Positions 37,110-47,570 of a stretch of DNA of 64,000 bases are shown here, piece by piece. A program made the position numbers and the translations under genes. Below the pieces are notes generated by a model. The model worked only from the letters and a program-made list of their open reading frames with translations, had not been told where the DNA came from and searched no databases. The stretch is from Glaciecola sp. HTCC2999. Lineage in GTDB: Bacteria > Pseudomonadota > Gammaproteobacteria > Enterobacterales > Alteromonadaceae. How positions within the stretch are numbered: the stretch's first letter is position 1; each line of letters begins with the position of its first letter. The DNA is taken from NCBI GenBank assembly GCA_949498985.1, contig CATECQ010000007.1, forward strand, positions 1-64,000, given 5' to 3'.

Positions 37110-38900
37110 ATGCGTTCTTCTCGATTTGATATTAAAGATGACCAAAGCGTTTCATGGTCAGTATTTTATAAATTACTGCCTTATCTAGGTGAGTTTAAAC
37201 AACGTGTCGCCCTGGCATTGTTATGTCTAGTGCTCGCTAAAGTAGCCAGTGTTGCTTTACCGTTTGTATTGAAATATTCAGTAGATAGTTTAAATGACCC
37301 TAATACAATAACACCGCTTTTATTGGCACCTATTGCATTAGTCATCGCCTATGGTGTTATCCGATTTTTAAATGTGATTTTAGGGGAAGTGCGCGATACA
37401 TTATTTGGTCGGGTGACAGAACGAGCAATGCGTCGTTTAGGACTTGAAGTGTTTGAACATCTGCATCGGTTAGATTTGCGCTTTCACCTATCCCGTCAAA
37501 CGGGTGGGCTATCACGAGACATTGATCGTGGTACTAACGGTATTAGTTTTTTGATGCGCTTTATGGTCTTTAATATCGGTCCTACATTACTTGAAATCGC
37601 TTTTGTTGTGGGGATTTTGTTCACCAATTATGGGATCACGTTTGCTTTAATTATTCTGGTATCCGTGGTGTTATATGTGTTTTTTTCGATGAAAGCCACC
37701 GATTGGCGCACCCGTTATGTGCGGGAAGTTAACCAAGCAGATAATCAAACAAATACCCGTGCGGTCGATAGCCTACTTAACTATGAAACGGTGAAATATT
37801 TTAATAACGAAGCCTATGAAGCTAACTTATACGATACGAATCTAGCTCGTTGGGAAACAGCGCGTCGCTCTAACCGTCTATCATTATTTGCACTGAATGG
37901 CGGCCAAGCCCTGATTATTGCCACCGCGATGACCTCTATGTTGATTTTAGCAGCGCTAGAAGTTCAAGCAGGTACGATGACGATTGGTGATTTTGTTCTG
38001 ATCAATGCCTTTACTATGCAAATTTTTATGCCACTGAACTTTTTAGGCTTCGTTTACCGAGAGATCCGAGGGGCACTTGCGAACATCGAAAACCTCTTCA
38101 CGCTGCTCAAAACTCAAGTAGGCGTAGAAGATAAACCCAACGCCTCTGAAATAACTATCACGAAAGGGCATATTCGATTTGAGCAGGTGAATTTTCATTA
38201 TGAAGAAAATCGAAATATTCTCACAGACATCTCATTTGATGTACCTGCAGGCTCAAAAGTGGCCATCGTCGGTCCCAGCGGCAGTGGTAAATCCACATTA
38301 GCTAAACTATTATTTCGTTTTTTTGACCCCGCCTCAGGCAGTATTAGTATCGATGGACAAAATATCAAGGATTTTCAGCAACTATCATTGCGTTCTGGCA
38401 TTGGTATAGTCCCACAAGACACGGTCCTGTTTAACGATACATTACGAGCCAATATTCAATATGGTGACACAAATGCCAATGACAGCGAGTTAAATAATGC
38501 GATTGCAATGGCACAGCTCAGTGAATTTGTCGCTAAATTACCAGATGGTTTAGATACTCAAGTAGGCGAACGAGGCCTAAAGCTTTCTGGGGGAGAAAAA
38601 CAACGGGTTGCCATCGCTCGAACCATTCTTAAAAACCCACCGATTGTCATTTTTGATGAAGCGACATCTTCATTAGATAGTCATTCTGAACAAGGCATTT
38701 TAACTGCGCTTGACGCACTCGCACAACAACATACCGCGATAGTCATTGCACATCGTCTTTCCACTATCCAAAATGCAGATATCATCGTTGTATTAGAAGA
38801 TGGTCAGGTCCGTGAACAAGGAAGCCACAGTGAACTAATATCACAAAATGGTGTGTATGCTGCGTTATGGCAAGCACAACAAAAAAGGTCAGTGAACTAA
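37110..38900 (+). CDS. Atm1/HMT1-type ABC exporter
   Basis: 596 residues: six membrane helices (about 25-320) fused to a nucleotide-binding domain with Walker A GPSGSGKST, Q-loop VPQDTVLFND, signature LSGGEKQRVAIAR, Walker B IVIFDEATSSLD and H-loop IAHRLST. The opening and the segment ERAMRRLGLEVFEHLHRLDLRFH, seen in two halves, are typical of the Atm1/ABCB7/HMT1 group, which exports glutathione-linked compounds or metal-thiol conjugates. Forms a homodimer in the inner membrane. A metallo-beta-lactamase-fold gene follows directly. Confidence 0.92.
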   Translation: MRSSRFDIKDDQSVSWSVFYKLLPYLGEFKQRVALALLCLVLAKVASVALPFVLKYSVDSLNDPNTITPLLLAPIALVIAYGVIRFLNVILGEVRDTLFGRVTERAMRRLGLEVFEHLHRLDLRFHLSRQTGGLSRDIDRGTNGISFLMRFMVFNIGPTLLEIAFVVGILFTNYGITFALIILVSVVLYVFFSMKATDWRTRYVREVNQADNQTNTRAVDSLLNYETVKYFNNEAYEANLYDTNLARWETARRSNRLSLFALNGGQALIIATAMTSMLILAALEVQAGTMTIGDFVLINAFTMQIFMPLNFLGFVYREIRGALANIENLFTLLKTQVGVEDKPNASEITITKGHIRFEQVNFHYEENRNILTDISFDVPAGSKVAIVGPSGSGKSTLAKLLFRFFDPASGSISIDGQNIKDFQQLSLRSGIGIVPQDTVLFNDTLRANIQYGDTNANDSELNNAIAMAQLSEFVAKLPDGLDTQVGERGLKLSGGEKQRVAIARTILKNPPIVIFDEATSSLDSHSEQGILTALDALAQQHTAIVIAHRLSTIQNADIIVVLEDGQVREQGSHSELISQNGVYAALWQAQQKRSVN

Positions 38901-38905
38901 TCATT

Positions 38906-39667
38906 ATGAAACATCACATCATTCAAGGTTACATCCAATACATACATCTGATCGAGTATGACCACGGCTGTCTTTTACTTGATGGTGCCTGCCGTGCTGA
39001 CTTAACGACTATTCAAAACTTTTTCTTAACCACCCTCAAGCGCCCAATCACCGATCTGAAGGTCGTAATGGTTACGCATTTACACCCTGATCATGCTGGT
39101 TGTGTGGCATCGTTAAAACAGTTAACCCAGTGTATGGTTGTGACTGGCACCTATACCACACCCTGGTATTCAGGATGGCGAGGCCGCTTAGCACACTTGA
39201 TCGATATGACGCTAGCTATCTGGGTAGCCGACAGAATGGGGAAAAAGCGACAAAACATCTGGTATTCTCCCATTTTAAAAGAAGACATACAGTTACGTGA
39301 TGGTGAAGTTGTCCCGGAGTTCGAAGATTGGCATATCATTAATACCCCTGGTCATACTGACCGGGATATTACTTTAGTTAATTCCTCTGCCAAATTAATC
39401 TATGTGGCTGATTTGATTGTCAGTGTCAAAAACCAATTATGCGCGCCTATCCTTGTCTGTTTTCCAGAACAGTACGTTTATTCATTAAAGCGCATAAAAC
39501 AGTATATCGGATATACATTACTCATGGCACATGTTAGCCCACAGACCTTGGAAAATCAGCAAATAGACGAATTGATTAACCAAGCACCTACCACACCCAG
39601 AACTAACATGCGCACCCTAACGAGGATCATTAAGGGTAAATGGCTAAATTACTTCGCTTTCAAGTAA
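38906..39667 (+). CDS. Metallo-beta-lactamase-fold hydrolase
   Basis: 253 residues from the ATG at 38906, five bases after the exporter stop; the frame extends upstream into the exporter gene, but that start lacks a ribosome site. The metal motif THLHPDHAG (HxHxDH), the GHTDRD histidine and the aspartate in VADLI are present, so a dinuclear metal site is expected. Substrate unknown; relatives include glyoxalase II-like thioesterases and quorum-lactonases. Its 3' end overlaps the convergent DAHP synthase gene by 19 bases. Confidence 0.82.
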   Translation: MKHHIIQGYIQYIHLIEYDHGCLLLDGACRADLTTIQNFFLTTLKRPITDLKVVMVTHLHPDHAGCVASLKQLTQCMVVTGTYTTPWYSGWRGRLAHLIDMTLAIWVADRMGKKRQNIWYSPILKEDIQLRDGEVVPEFEDWHIINTPGHTDRDITLVNSSAKLIYVADLIVSVKNQLCAPILVCFPEQYVYSLKRIKQYIGYTLLMAHVSPQTLENQQIDELINQAPTTPRTNMRTLTRIIKGKWLNYFAFK

Positions 39668-40992
39668 TCTGACACTAAAAACGCCATTTCTAATACTTGA
39701 TCAGCATTCAAACGGGGATCGCATTGTGTTTGATAAGCTTGAGCTAAATCATCATCACTAATTTTATATGCACCACCAGTACACTCAGTAACATGCTGCC
39801 CGGTCATTTCTAAGTGGATCCCACCAGCATGCGTACCTTCTTGTTTATGTGCGGTAAAAAACTGTTGGATCTCACGTAAAATCGCATCAAAATTTCGCGT
39901 TTTATAGCCTGAAGAAGCTGAGAATGTATTACCGTGCATGGGATCAGAACTCCACACCACATGTCGACCTTCTGCTTTTACACGTGCCAATAACTTAGGT
40001 AAGTTATCCGCTAATTTATCTGCTCCCATACGCGTAATCAGCGTCAAACGCCCCGGTATATTATTCGGATTCAAGGCATCAATCAGTGTCATTAATTCAT
40101 CTGGCTGCATGGATGGGCCAATTTTCACACCGATCGGATTATTAATACCGCGGAAAAATTCTACGTGTGCATGGTCTAATTGACGAGTACGTTCACCAAT
40201 CCATAGCATGTGGGCAGAACAGTTATAAGGTAAGCCTGTTAATGTATCAATACGTGTTAACGCTTGTTCATAATTTAGCAATAAAGCTTCATGGGAAGTA
40301 AATAAAGAGGTTTCATGTAAAGTGTTGTGAGACTGACTGTTAATACCTATCACATCCATAAATGCTAAGGTATCTTCAATGCGATTGGCCATATCTGAAT
40401 AACGGCTTTTCAATGGATTATTTTCCACAAACGCCATATTCCAGCGATTCACTTCATGTAGATCGGCTAAGCCCCCTTGAGCAAATGCACGCAGCAAATT
40501 TAACGTGGCCGCAGAGTTATGATATGCCTGCAACAAACGTTGAGGATCTGGGCGTCTGGCAGACTCAGTGAATTCAAACGAATTAATGATATCGCCGCGA
40601 TAGCTGGGTAACGACACCCCATTAATTGTTTCCATATCCGCAGAACGAGGCTTAGCGTATTGCCCGGCCATACGCGCAACTTTGGTAACGGGACAACGAC
40701 CACCAAACGTTAAGACGATAGCCATTTGTAACATGACTTTGAACGTATCTCGGATCTTAGGTGCGTTAAACTCTGAAAATGATTCCGCGCAATCTCCCCC
40801 CTGCAACAAAAATCCTTGCCCCTGCGAAACATTGGCAAGTTGGCCTAATAAATCACGGGTTTCGGCTGCAAACACTAACGGCGGATAGCTCGCTAGTTTG
40901 GCCTCAACATCTGCCAGTTCTTTGGTATTGTCATAGGTGGGTTGTTGTAAAATAGGCTTATTGCGCCAGCTATCAATGCTCCAATCACTCAT
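39649..40992 (-). CDS. Class II DAHP synthase (3-deoxy-7-phosphoheptulonate synthase)
   Basis: 447 residues, the plant/actinobacterial-type class II enzyme rather than the AroFGH class. It joins phosphoenolpyruvate and erythrose 4-phosphate as the first step of the shikimate pathway. Diagnostic segments are [15 protein letters not shown] near residue 57, [24 protein letters not shown], and [17 protein letters not shown]. Metal-dependent and often feedback regulated. Appears monocistronic. Confidence 0.95.
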   Translation of the reverse strand: MSDWSIDSWRNKPILQQPTYDNTKELADVEAKLASYPPLVFAAETRDLLGQLANVSQGQGFLLQGGDCAESFSEFNAPKIRDTFKVMLQMAIVLTFGGRCPVTKVARMAGQYAKPRSADMETINGVSLPSYRGDIINSFEFTESARRPDPQRLLQAYHNSAATLNLLRAFAQGGLADLHEVNRWNMAFVENNPLKSRYSDMANRIEDTLAFMDVIGINSQSHNTLHETSLFTSHEALLLNYEQALTRIDTLTGLPYNCSAHMLWIGERTRQLDHAHVEFFRGINNPIGVKIGPSMQPDELMTLIDALNPNNIPGRLTLITRMGADKLADNLPKLLARVKAEGRHVVWSSDPMHGNTFSASSGYKTRNFDAILREIQQFFTAHKQEGTHAGGIHLEMTGQHVTECTGGAYKISDDDLAQAYQTQCDPRLNADQVLEMAFLVSDYLKAK

Positions 40993-41044
40993 GGTTCAAG
41001 AGTTCCTAATGTTAAACTAAATCTATTTTTCGATTGTATCATAA

Positions 41045-41785
41045 TCAACGCAAATGTACTGGGATCTGTGCCGCATTGATCCCGAAATAATCTATCAAAC
41101 ATTGTGCCCCCCACTGCTCAGCCACATTACCAAACAATTGAGTTTGCCCCACCTGTAAAATAAGCACATCATCAGTGCCACATTCATTGAGCCACATTAA
41201 TTGATGATGAGCGACAATAATAATATTACCAAGCCATTTTAATTGGTGTAATAACGCTAACCATTGAATTTGATAAGCTAAATCTAAAGCATCAAAAGGT
41301 TCATCAAATAGCAGTATTGCCTGTCCTGATTCTGCCATCTGCCACACTTGCATCATACATCGTGCTAATTGAACACGTTGTTGTTGGCCACCAGATAATG
41401 TATCAATATCTCGAGTGATAAACTGATTGACCTCAAGGACTTTTTCTATCTCCCATGGTGCTTCATGATAAGGAGTATAAAACGAGAATATCTCTCCAAC
41501 CGTTAGACCAAATGCATTGTGATTGTTTTGTGTTAATAGGCATCGATGCCGACTCATAGCATTCACAGATAAACCGTTGAATGAGACTGCATCATGATTC
41601 AGTAATGGCGTTATACCTGCAATCACATGTAGCAATGTGGATTTTCCTGCGCCATTTTGCCCCATCAAATGGGTCAAAGAACCTGCGCTGAATGACAGAT
41701 GTGAAATATGTAATCGCTCAGGTATGAAGACATCGTTGAGCGTTATGCTAAAATCGTCTTGTGCGATTGATTGCTCAGACTCCAT
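41045..41785 (-). CDS. btuD: BtuD-type ABC importer ATPase
   Basis: 246 residues from the ATG at 41785; the open frame runs further upstream inside btuC, but this start matches the family. Walker A GQNGAGKST, signature LSGGQQQRVQLAR, Walker B ILLFDEPFDALD, and IVAHHQLMW as the switch histidine. With the permease upstream (11-base overlap) it should energise import of vitamin B12 or another corrinoid; iron-siderophore import by the same fold cannot be fully excluded. No btuB or btuF is in the window. Confidence 0.82.
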   Translation of the reverse strand: MESEQSIAQDDFSITLNDVFIPERLHISHLSFSAGSLTHLMGQNGAGKSTLLHVIAGITPLLNHDAVSFNGLSVNAMSRHRCLLTQNNHNAFGLTVGEIFSFYTPYHEAPWEIEKVLEVNQFITRDIDTLSGGQQQRVQLARCMMQVWQMAESGQAILLFDEPFDALDLAYQIQWLALLHQLKWLGNIIIVAHHQLMWLNECGTDDVLILQVGQTQLFGNVAEQWGAQCLIDYFGINAAQIPVHLR

Positions 41786-42758
41786 GACGCCCACCGAATT
41801 GAGTGGCAAACATTTGACCACGATATAGTACATAAATAAAAATGGGCCCACCGATCGAAGCCGTGAGCAAAGATACGGGCAAAATAACACCAGATAATGC
41901 GGTGTTAATATTAACAATCAAAACCATTAAAGCCGCGCCTACGGCTCCACTTAACGGTATGATTAAGCGATTATCTCGTCCCAATAATCGCCTTAAAATA
42001 TGCGGCACCAACAGCCCCACAAATGCAATTGATCCCGCAATCGAAACACTCACACCAACTAATAAAGCACAAATGATTAACAGTTTTCGGGTCAGTAACC
42101 GAGGCTCCACGCCTATCAAATGGGCATTATGCTCACCTAAATATAGGGCATTGAGATGACTGCGTTCACGCACTAATAATATCATTCCAAAGACTAACGC
42201 CGAGCCAGCAATCCCTAAAATCGGATAATGTGTATGCTCAAAACTGCCCATTAACCAAAAGGTCAAATTTCGGGTTGCTTGTGCATCACCGAATAAATAT
42301 AACCACGCTAAGGCTGCAGCACATACCGTAGAAATAGCAATACCGGCTAAAATGACTGAAGCATGGGTCAGTTGAAGGCGTTGAGCTAACCTAAAGATCA
42401 ATAGACTACTCAGGAGTGCGCCAATAAAACAAGCCACCGGCAGCCCCCACACAAGAGCACTGGAGGGAATGATGCCTCCAACGATAAGCATTCCAGCACT
42501 CAGACTCGCTCCGCTACTGATCCCAATGATGCCAGGGTCTGCTAAGGGGTTATTAAGTAGCACTTGTAAGGTAGCTGAACTCATCGACAAGGCACTACCC
42601 ACCAAAATAGCCGTCAATAACACAGGTAAGGAAAGCTGCATAAAAATATGTTGTTCAACGGGATCACTCAAAATAGCAGGATGAGAAAAAAGGTTTAGCA
42701 ATACCAGTAACATGGTGGTGCCGATAGCGAGCAACAGCGCAACAGGACGGGCGTTCAA
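41775..42758 (-). CDS. btuC: BtuC/FecCD-family permease, probable vitamin B12 importer
   Basis: 327 residues, about ten membrane helices. LLNNPLADPGIIGISSGASL and GSIAFVGLLVPHILRRLLGRDNRLI (given in parts here as family marks) match the FecCD family; the C-terminal TASIGGPIFIYVLYRG resembles BtuC more than siderophore permeases. Partner of the ATPase downstream. I looked for a cobalamin riboswitch in the 137 bases upstream and found none. Confidence 0.82.
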   Translation of the reverse strand: MNARPVALLLAIGTTMLLVLLNLFSHPAILSDPVEQHIFMQLSLPVLLTAILVGSALSMSSATLQVLLNNPLADPGIIGISSGASLSAGMLIVGGIIPSSALVWGLPVACFIGALLSSLLIFRLAQRLQLTHASVILAGIAISTVCAAALAWLYLFGDAQATRNLTFWLMGSFEHTHYPILGIAGSALVFGMILLVRERSHLNALYLGEHNAHLIGVEPRLLTRKLLIICALLVGVSVSIAGSIAFVGLLVPHILRRLLGRDNRLIIPLSGAVGAALMVLIVNINTALSGVILPVSLLTASIGGPIFIYVLYRGQMFATQFGGRHGV

Positions 42759-42895
42759 ATTATGCTTACCTCAACATTTGATAGATGCTTATTATTATGA
42801 CTCATGGTTTTGGTCATATTCAACTCAACCATCACTTATATATTCAATGAGTTATTGTATACTATCGACAATTCAAACCCAGGTGTACATTTATT

Positions 42896-43618
42896 ATGCA
42901 AATTTTGATGTTGAGTTCATCTAGAGTCAATAACTGTGATTATTTAGCTGCCGCTAAAGACGATATATTAGCCCATGTTGGTAGCGCAAAAGAATGTTTA
43001 TTTGTCCCTTATGCAGGTGTGTCGATGAGCTATGATACCTACACTAAAATGGTGCAAGACGCATTACCCGAGTTGGTGGTAACTGGCTTGCATACCTTCG
43101 CTAACGAAGCACATGCCATTGCTCAAGCATCCATCAATAATCAAGCGATACTAGTGGGAGGTGGCAATACCTTTCACTTACTTTACACATTACAAAAATT
43201 AGAATTAATTACCGCAATTCAGACACAAATACGAAATCATGATGTACCTTACATTGGTTGGAGCGCAGGCTCGAATATTTGCGGGTCAACCATTCGTACC
43301 ACCAATGATATGCCGATCATTGAACCCATCTCATTCAATGCCTTGAATTTTGTCCCGTGTCAATTGAACCCACACTATACTGACGAGCATCCAAAAGATT
43401 TTCATGGAGAGACACGTGACCAGCGTCTTCACGAGTTTGTTACCCTTCATCCAGAAATCCCAGTGATTGGGATCAGAGAAGGTAGTGCGTTGCGATTAAC
43501 AGGCACAAGCGCTGAACCGCACTTATCGTTAAGTCATGATTATGATGGCATCTTGTTCACTCATAAGAGAGGTAAAACAATGATCCCTGCTGGCGCTGAT
43601 CTCTCGTATTTACTTTAA
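42896..43618 (+). CDS. pepE: Peptidase E (alpha-aspartyl dipeptidase, S51)
   Basis: 240 residues, close to E. coli PepE. It cleaves Asp-X dipeptides in the cytoplasm. The nucleophile lies in IGWSAGSN (S123), with VGGGNTFHLL and QLNPHYTDEHPKDFHGETR as further family motifs. Divergent from btuC and convergent with bioD. Confidence 0.93.
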   Translation: MQILMLSSSRVNNCDYLAAAKDDILAHVGSAKECLFVPYAGVSMSYDTYTKMVQDALPELVVTGLHTFANEAHAIAQASINNQAILVGGGNTFHLLYTLQKLELITAIQTQIRNHDVPYIGWSAGSNICGSTIRTTNDMPIIEPISFNALNFVPCQLNPHYTDEHPKDFHGETRDQRLHEFVTLHPEIPVIGIREGSALRLTGTSAEPHLSLSHDYDGILFTHKRGKTMIPAGADLSYLL

Positions 43619-43645
43619 CGCATGTTTACCCGTAAGAGATGAGTA

Positions 43646-44329
43646 TTAGTTTAAGAGACTGATATCTAAATAAGATGCGGCGTTTGTCGCGTCATTTACA
43701 TGAGGTATGACGCCTAATAATGGAGCCGTGATACGAGCGGTGAGCGTCTTTAAATTTTCCTCAAAATAAGGCTGTTTATCAGGTGCATTGGCTATCCAAC
43801 CGGCAAGTTTGAGACCAGATGATGCAATAGCCTGCTGAGTTAATAGTGCATGATTTAAGCACCCTAAACGCATCCCAACGACCAGAATAATGTCAATATC
43901 GAGTTGTTGAACAACATCGGGTAATATTTGATGCTCATTAATGGGTAACATCCAGCCCCCTGCTCCTTCACTAATAAGTACATCTAAACCATAACGGGTC
44001 AAATCAGAATAATTATCTAATAATCCCGATGCAGAAATTTCATGTCCAGTTCGAAGTGCTGCTATATGGGGAGCAATGGGCTCTTTAAACGCGAAGGGAT
44101 TGACCACATCATAAGGCAATTCGACATTGGCTTGTGCCATTAATAATTGCGCATCTTCATTGCGCAGTGCAACCTCATTCGTACCCACCGAGACGAGATC
44201 ACAACCTGCCGAAATAGGTTTATGACCCGCGACACGACAGCCAGATGCTGCAAATGCGGTTACTAACGCTGTAGAAGCAACTGTTTTACCTACGTCAGTA
44301 TCTGTTCCTGTAATAAAATATTGGCGCAT
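43646..44329 (-). CDS. bioD: Dethiobiotin synthetase
   Basis: 227 residues from the ATG at 44329, which has AAGGAG at ideal distance; the frame extends six codons upstream to a TTG that lacks support. P-loop GTDTDVGKTVAS near the N-terminus and SEGAGGWMLP are diagnostic. It closes the ureido ring of dethiobiotin using ATP and CO2. Last gene of the bioB-F-C-D operon. Confidence 0.95.
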   Translation of the reverse strand: MRQYFITGTDTDVGKTVASTALVTAFAASGCRVAGHKPISAGCDLVSVGTNEVALRNEDAQLLMAQANVELPYDVVNPFAFKEPIAPHIAALRTGHEISASGLLDNYSDLTRYGLDVLISEGAGGWMLPINEHQILPDVVQQLDIDIILVVGMRLGCLNHALLTQQAIASSGLKLAGWIANAPDKQPYFEENLKTLTARITAPLLGVIPHVNDATNAASYLDISLLN

Positions 44330-44343
44330 CAGGCACTCCTTAT

Positions 44344-45168
44344 TCAAGTACGATGGCGAAGATGTAATTGTACAACGTGATAATCTAAACTAAATACGCC
44401 GTCATTGACGTTTAAAAATGCCGTTTCAGCTTGTTTTAACTGATGCTTTGTTAACGGTATCGATGGTCCTGAAGATGCATTTTCCAAAACGGGTTTATTC
44501 ACCGGTCTATGGGCACCCACCCCTTTAATGGAATGTAGCATAGAAGAAAAATCGGGATGAACATCAATGAACGTTTCTTGTTGATAATCGACGATGAAAT
44601 TGGCATTTTGTGCTGCCGTTAACCACGCTGTAAGTGATATAAAATCATGCACTGCATGACTTCGTCCGATACTCGACCAAGCTAATTTCAAGTGACTAAA
44701 AGACGGTGCAATGAGTATGGTTAGCGTTGCACACCCAGTTTTCGCTAATACCCCAGCAATAGAATCCAGCAGAGCTTGTGGCGATGCAGACCATTGTAGT
44801 GACATAGATGAAAATAGTTGTTCAATACTATGTGGCGCAAAATGTTGACTTAACTGATCAAAATCAGCGCATTGGTATTGAATATTATCAAGGTGAGCGT
44901 TGTTCAGGGCAGCCACATCTAACATTGGCTGAGCAATATCTAAAGCGATGACATTTTCCGCTAATTCAGAGAGTGCGGGTAAGGCTCGTCCAGTACCACA
45001 GCCAAGATCCACTATAGATGATGGCGCTGAAAATGTTTGTTTAGGATTAGATGTATAACGGGGTAAATTCGTTAATGACCATCCTAAAATTCGCTGTTGC
45101 ACCTGAGCATATTCATTATACCGAATAGCAGCGTCACCGAAAGCAGAAGCTATTTTCGCTTTATCCAA
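44344..45168 (-). CDS. bioC: Malonyl-ACP O-methyltransferase
   Basis: 274 residues with a TTG start that overlaps the end of bioF; no ATG is available nearby. Motif I VDLGCGTGRALP and the opening KIASAFGDAAIRYNEYAQVQ are typical of BioC. It methylates malonyl-ACP so that fatty acid synthesis can build the pimeloyl chain. No bioH is seen in the window, so the esterase that removes the methyl group must be encoded elsewhere. Confidence 0.93.
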   Translation of the reverse strand: MDKAKIASAFGDAAIRYNEYAQVQQRILGWSLTNLPRYTSNPKQTFSAPSSIVDLGCGTGRALPALSELAENVIALDIAQPMLDVAALNNAHLDNIQYQCADFDQLSQHFAPHSIEQLFSSMSLQWSASPQALLDSIAGVLAKTGCATLTILIAPSFSHLKLAWSSIGRSHAVHDFISLTAWLTAAQNANFIVDYQQETFIDVHPDFSSMLHSIKGVGAHRPVNKPVLENASSGPSIPLTKHQLKQAETAFLNVNDGVFSLDYHVVQLHLRHRT

Positions 45169-46321
45169 TTTTTGCTCTCATCATGATTAATCCATCCACT
45201 AACGCATCAATGTCTTTATATTGATGCAACGCACTTAAGGTAATTCGTAAGCGATCGGTTCCTTGGGGAACGGTTGGAGAACGTATGGCATTGACCCATA
45301 AACCTAACCCCTTTAAACACTCAGAAGCGTTTAACGCTTTAGCAGGATCGCCAATGACATAAGGTTGAATTGCACTATCAGAAGCTAATAAAGGTAAATC
45401 ATGCGCTTTAGCTAATGTTTTAAAATACTGAATATTGTCGAGTAATTTATGTCTTGCTCCACCACTTTGAATAAGTTCAATACTCGTTAATGTCGCTTTT
45501 GCTTGAGCAGCACTAAAGGCAGTAGAATAAATATAATGTTTTGCTGTGTTAACTAAATAATCAATTAAAATTTGTGAACCCGCAACAAAAGCCCCACCCG
45601 TCCCTACTGCTTTACCAAATGTGCCCATGACAATCTGACACTGGTCTTGGTTAAGGTTAGCCGATTCAACACTACCCATGCCTGTTTCACCTAACACCCC
45701 AAATCCATGAGCATCGTCAAGCATTAGCCAGGCATTGTGTTGTGCAGATAAAGTCTGCAATGCATCTAACTCCCCCTGATCACCATCCATACTGAATACC
45801 CCTTCTGAAACACATAAGCGATGGCCAGTGGCTTTTGCTAATTGCTGCTGTGCATGATGCATATCATTGTGCTTGAAACGCAATAATGTAGCAGGGCTAT
45901 GAATGGCAGCATCGATAAACGAGGCATGCATCAGTTTATCACTGATAATAGTGTCACCGTCATTGAGTAGCGCTTGACAAATCGCTTGATTCGCAGCAAA
46001 TCCAGATGAAAATAATATTACAGCCTCACGCTTTAATGATGTGGCGAGGTGTGCTTCTAATGCTTGGTGACATTGGCTATACCCAGTCACTAAAGGAGAA
46101 GCACCCGCACCCGCACCGTGGCGAGATAAGCCCTCAACATAGGATTGTAGAATATCTTGATGTTGCCTATGCCCCAAATAGTCATTACTGGAAAAATTCA
46201 AATAATGCTTATCGTTGACCTTGATAACACCGTCATAATCATCTTGTAAAATGGTACGACGACGTAATAAGCAATCATTAGCTAATGATTGTAAGGAGTC
46301 TTGTAAATGCTCAAACGCCAT
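45161..46321 (-). CDS. bioF: 8-amino-7-oxononanoate synthase
   Basis: 386 residues. A PLP enzyme that condenses pimeloyl-ACP with alanine. The lysine that binds PLP is in GTFGKAVGTGG; other marks are NFSSNDYLGHRQH, LFSSGFAANQA and LDDAHGFGVLG. Ten bases after bioB and overlapping bioC by 8 bases. Confidence 0.96.
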   Translation of the reverse strand: MAFEHLQDSLQSLANDCLLRRRTILQDDYDGVIKVNDKHYLNFSSNDYLGHRQHQDILQSYVEGLSRHGAGAGASPLVTGYSQCHQALEAHLATSLKREAVILFSSGFAANQAICQALLNDGDTIISDKLMHASFIDAAIHSPATLLRFKHNDMHHAQQQLAKATGHRLCVSEGVFSMDGDQGELDALQTLSAQHNAWLMLDDAHGFGVLGETGMGSVESANLNQDQCQIVMGTFGKAVGTGGAFVAGSQILIDYLVNTAKHYIYSTAFSAAQAKATLTSIELIQSGGARHKLLDNIQYFKTLAKAHDLPLLASDSAIQPYVIGDPAKALNASECLKGLGLWVNAIRSPTVPQGTDRLRITLSALHQYKDIDALVDGLIMMRAKIG

Positions 46322-46330
46322 AGATAATGC

Positions 46331-47467
46331 TTACTTAACGGTTTCAGCCGCAACCACTTTGGGAGTCGCTGCATCATAAAACAAATCATGACTATCTGCT
46401 TGTGCTTGTTGAGTCTGAATTTCATCATGCAGCGCAGCTTCATGCGCCTCATCTGAATAGGCTTTGGTTTGATGCGAATTAATTCCTAGTTTTTTAAATA
46501 ACATCACATCTTCATGTGTCTCTGGGTTAGATGTAGTTAATAACTTGCAACCATAAAAAATAGAATTAGCACCTGCCATAAAACACAGTGCTTGCATTTG
46601 TTCGTTCATTGCCTCTCGCCCAGCAGACAAGCGAACAAAAGACTGAGGCATCATAATACGTGCAATTGCAATCGTACGAATAAATTCAAAAGAGTCTAAA
46701 TCCTCGACTTTATCTAAGGGTGTCCCTTTTACTTTGACTAACATATTAATAGGGACACTCTCAGGATGACGTTCTAAATTAGCTAACGCAATCAGAAGCC
46801 CTGAACGGTCATCGCCTTTTTCTCCCATTCCCACGATCCCACCAGAACACACATGCATACCAGCATCACGCACATTTTGAAGAGTATCCAAGCGGTCTTG
46901 GTAAGTACGTGTAGTAATAATGTCACCATAATACTCAGGCGAAGTATCTAAATTGTGATTGTAATAATCTAAACCGGCTTGTTTAAGCGCAATAGCTTGA
47001 TCTCGGGTCAGCATACCTAGCGTCATACAAGTTTCTAATCCAAGTGCTTTAACTTGTTTGACCATATCCACTACATACGGCATATCGCGCTCTCTTGGAT
47101 TACGCCAAGCAGCTCCCATACAAAAACGTGTTGAGCCTGTAGCTCGAGCTTCTTTTGCACGCTGGATCACCTTCTCTATTTCCATCAGGCGCTCTTTTTC
47201 AAGGCCAGTATCATAGCGAGCTGATTGAGGGCAATATTTACAGTCTTCTGGGCAAGCGCCTGTTTTAATCGAAAGTAAGGTACTCACTTGAACATAGTTG
47301 GCATCAAAATGCGTGCGATGCACCGTTTGCGCTTTAAACATTAAATCATTAAACGGCATGTCATATAAAGCGTTGACTTCTTCAAGTGTCCAATCATGAC
47401 GAATATCGTGTTGCATGGAAGACGTTAATGGTTTTGGTTGGGATATATCATTATGTTGGATTTGCAT
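46331..47467 (-). CDS. bioB: Biotin synthase
   Basis: 378 residues from the ATG at 47467; a GTG at 47479 is possible. The radical SAM motif is [12 protein letters not shown] (CxxxCxxC), followed by [10 protein letters not shown] and [11 protein letters not shown]. It inserts sulfur into dethiobiotin using two iron-sulfur clusters. First gene of the minus-strand bio operon and controlled from the BirA site upstream. The N-terminus is about 20 residues longer than the E. coli protein. Confidence 0.96.
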   Translation of the reverse strand: MQIQHNDISQPKPLTSSMQHDIRHDWTLEEVNALYDMPFNDLMFKAQTVHRTHFDANYVQVSTLLSIKTGACPEDCKYCPQSARYDTGLEKERLMEIEKVIQRAKEARATGSTRFCMGAAWRNPRERDMPYVVDMVKQVKALGLETCMTLGMLTRDQAIALKQAGLDYYNHNLDTSPEYYGDIITTRTYQDRLDTLQNVRDAGMHVCSGGIVGMGEKGDDRSGLLIALANLERHPESVPINMLVKVKGTPLDKVEDLDSFEFIRTIAIARIMMPQSFVRLSAGREAMNEQMQALCFMAGANSIFYGCKLLTTSNPETHEDVMLFKKLGINSHQTKAYSDEAHEAALHDEIQTQQAQADSHDLFYDAATPKVVAAETVK

Positions 47468-47526
47468 CGACCTTAACACTCTTTACTTAATAAGCTTTGA
47501 GCGTTAGTCTATGCGGTATTAAGGCT

Positions 47527-47559
47527 TTGTCAACCAAAAGCCCACTAGCGAGTTTACGA
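47527..47559. promoter_or_regulatory. BirA operator between bioB and bioA
   Basis: TTGTCAACC (47527-47535), then 15 bases, then AGTTTACGA (47551-47559). This matches the known BirA consensus TTGTAAACC-N15-GGTTTACAA with one mismatch in the left arm and two in the right, at exact spacing. It sits midway between divergent bioB and bioA, as in E. coli, so biotinoyl-AMP-bound BirA would repress both directions. Confidence 0.88.
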
Positions 47560-47570
47560 GTGATTATAAT

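Noticed and set aside
42759-42895. Cobalamin riboswitch upstream of btuC
   Set aside because: The gap is only 137 bases and lacks the B12-box and the usual stem arrangement.
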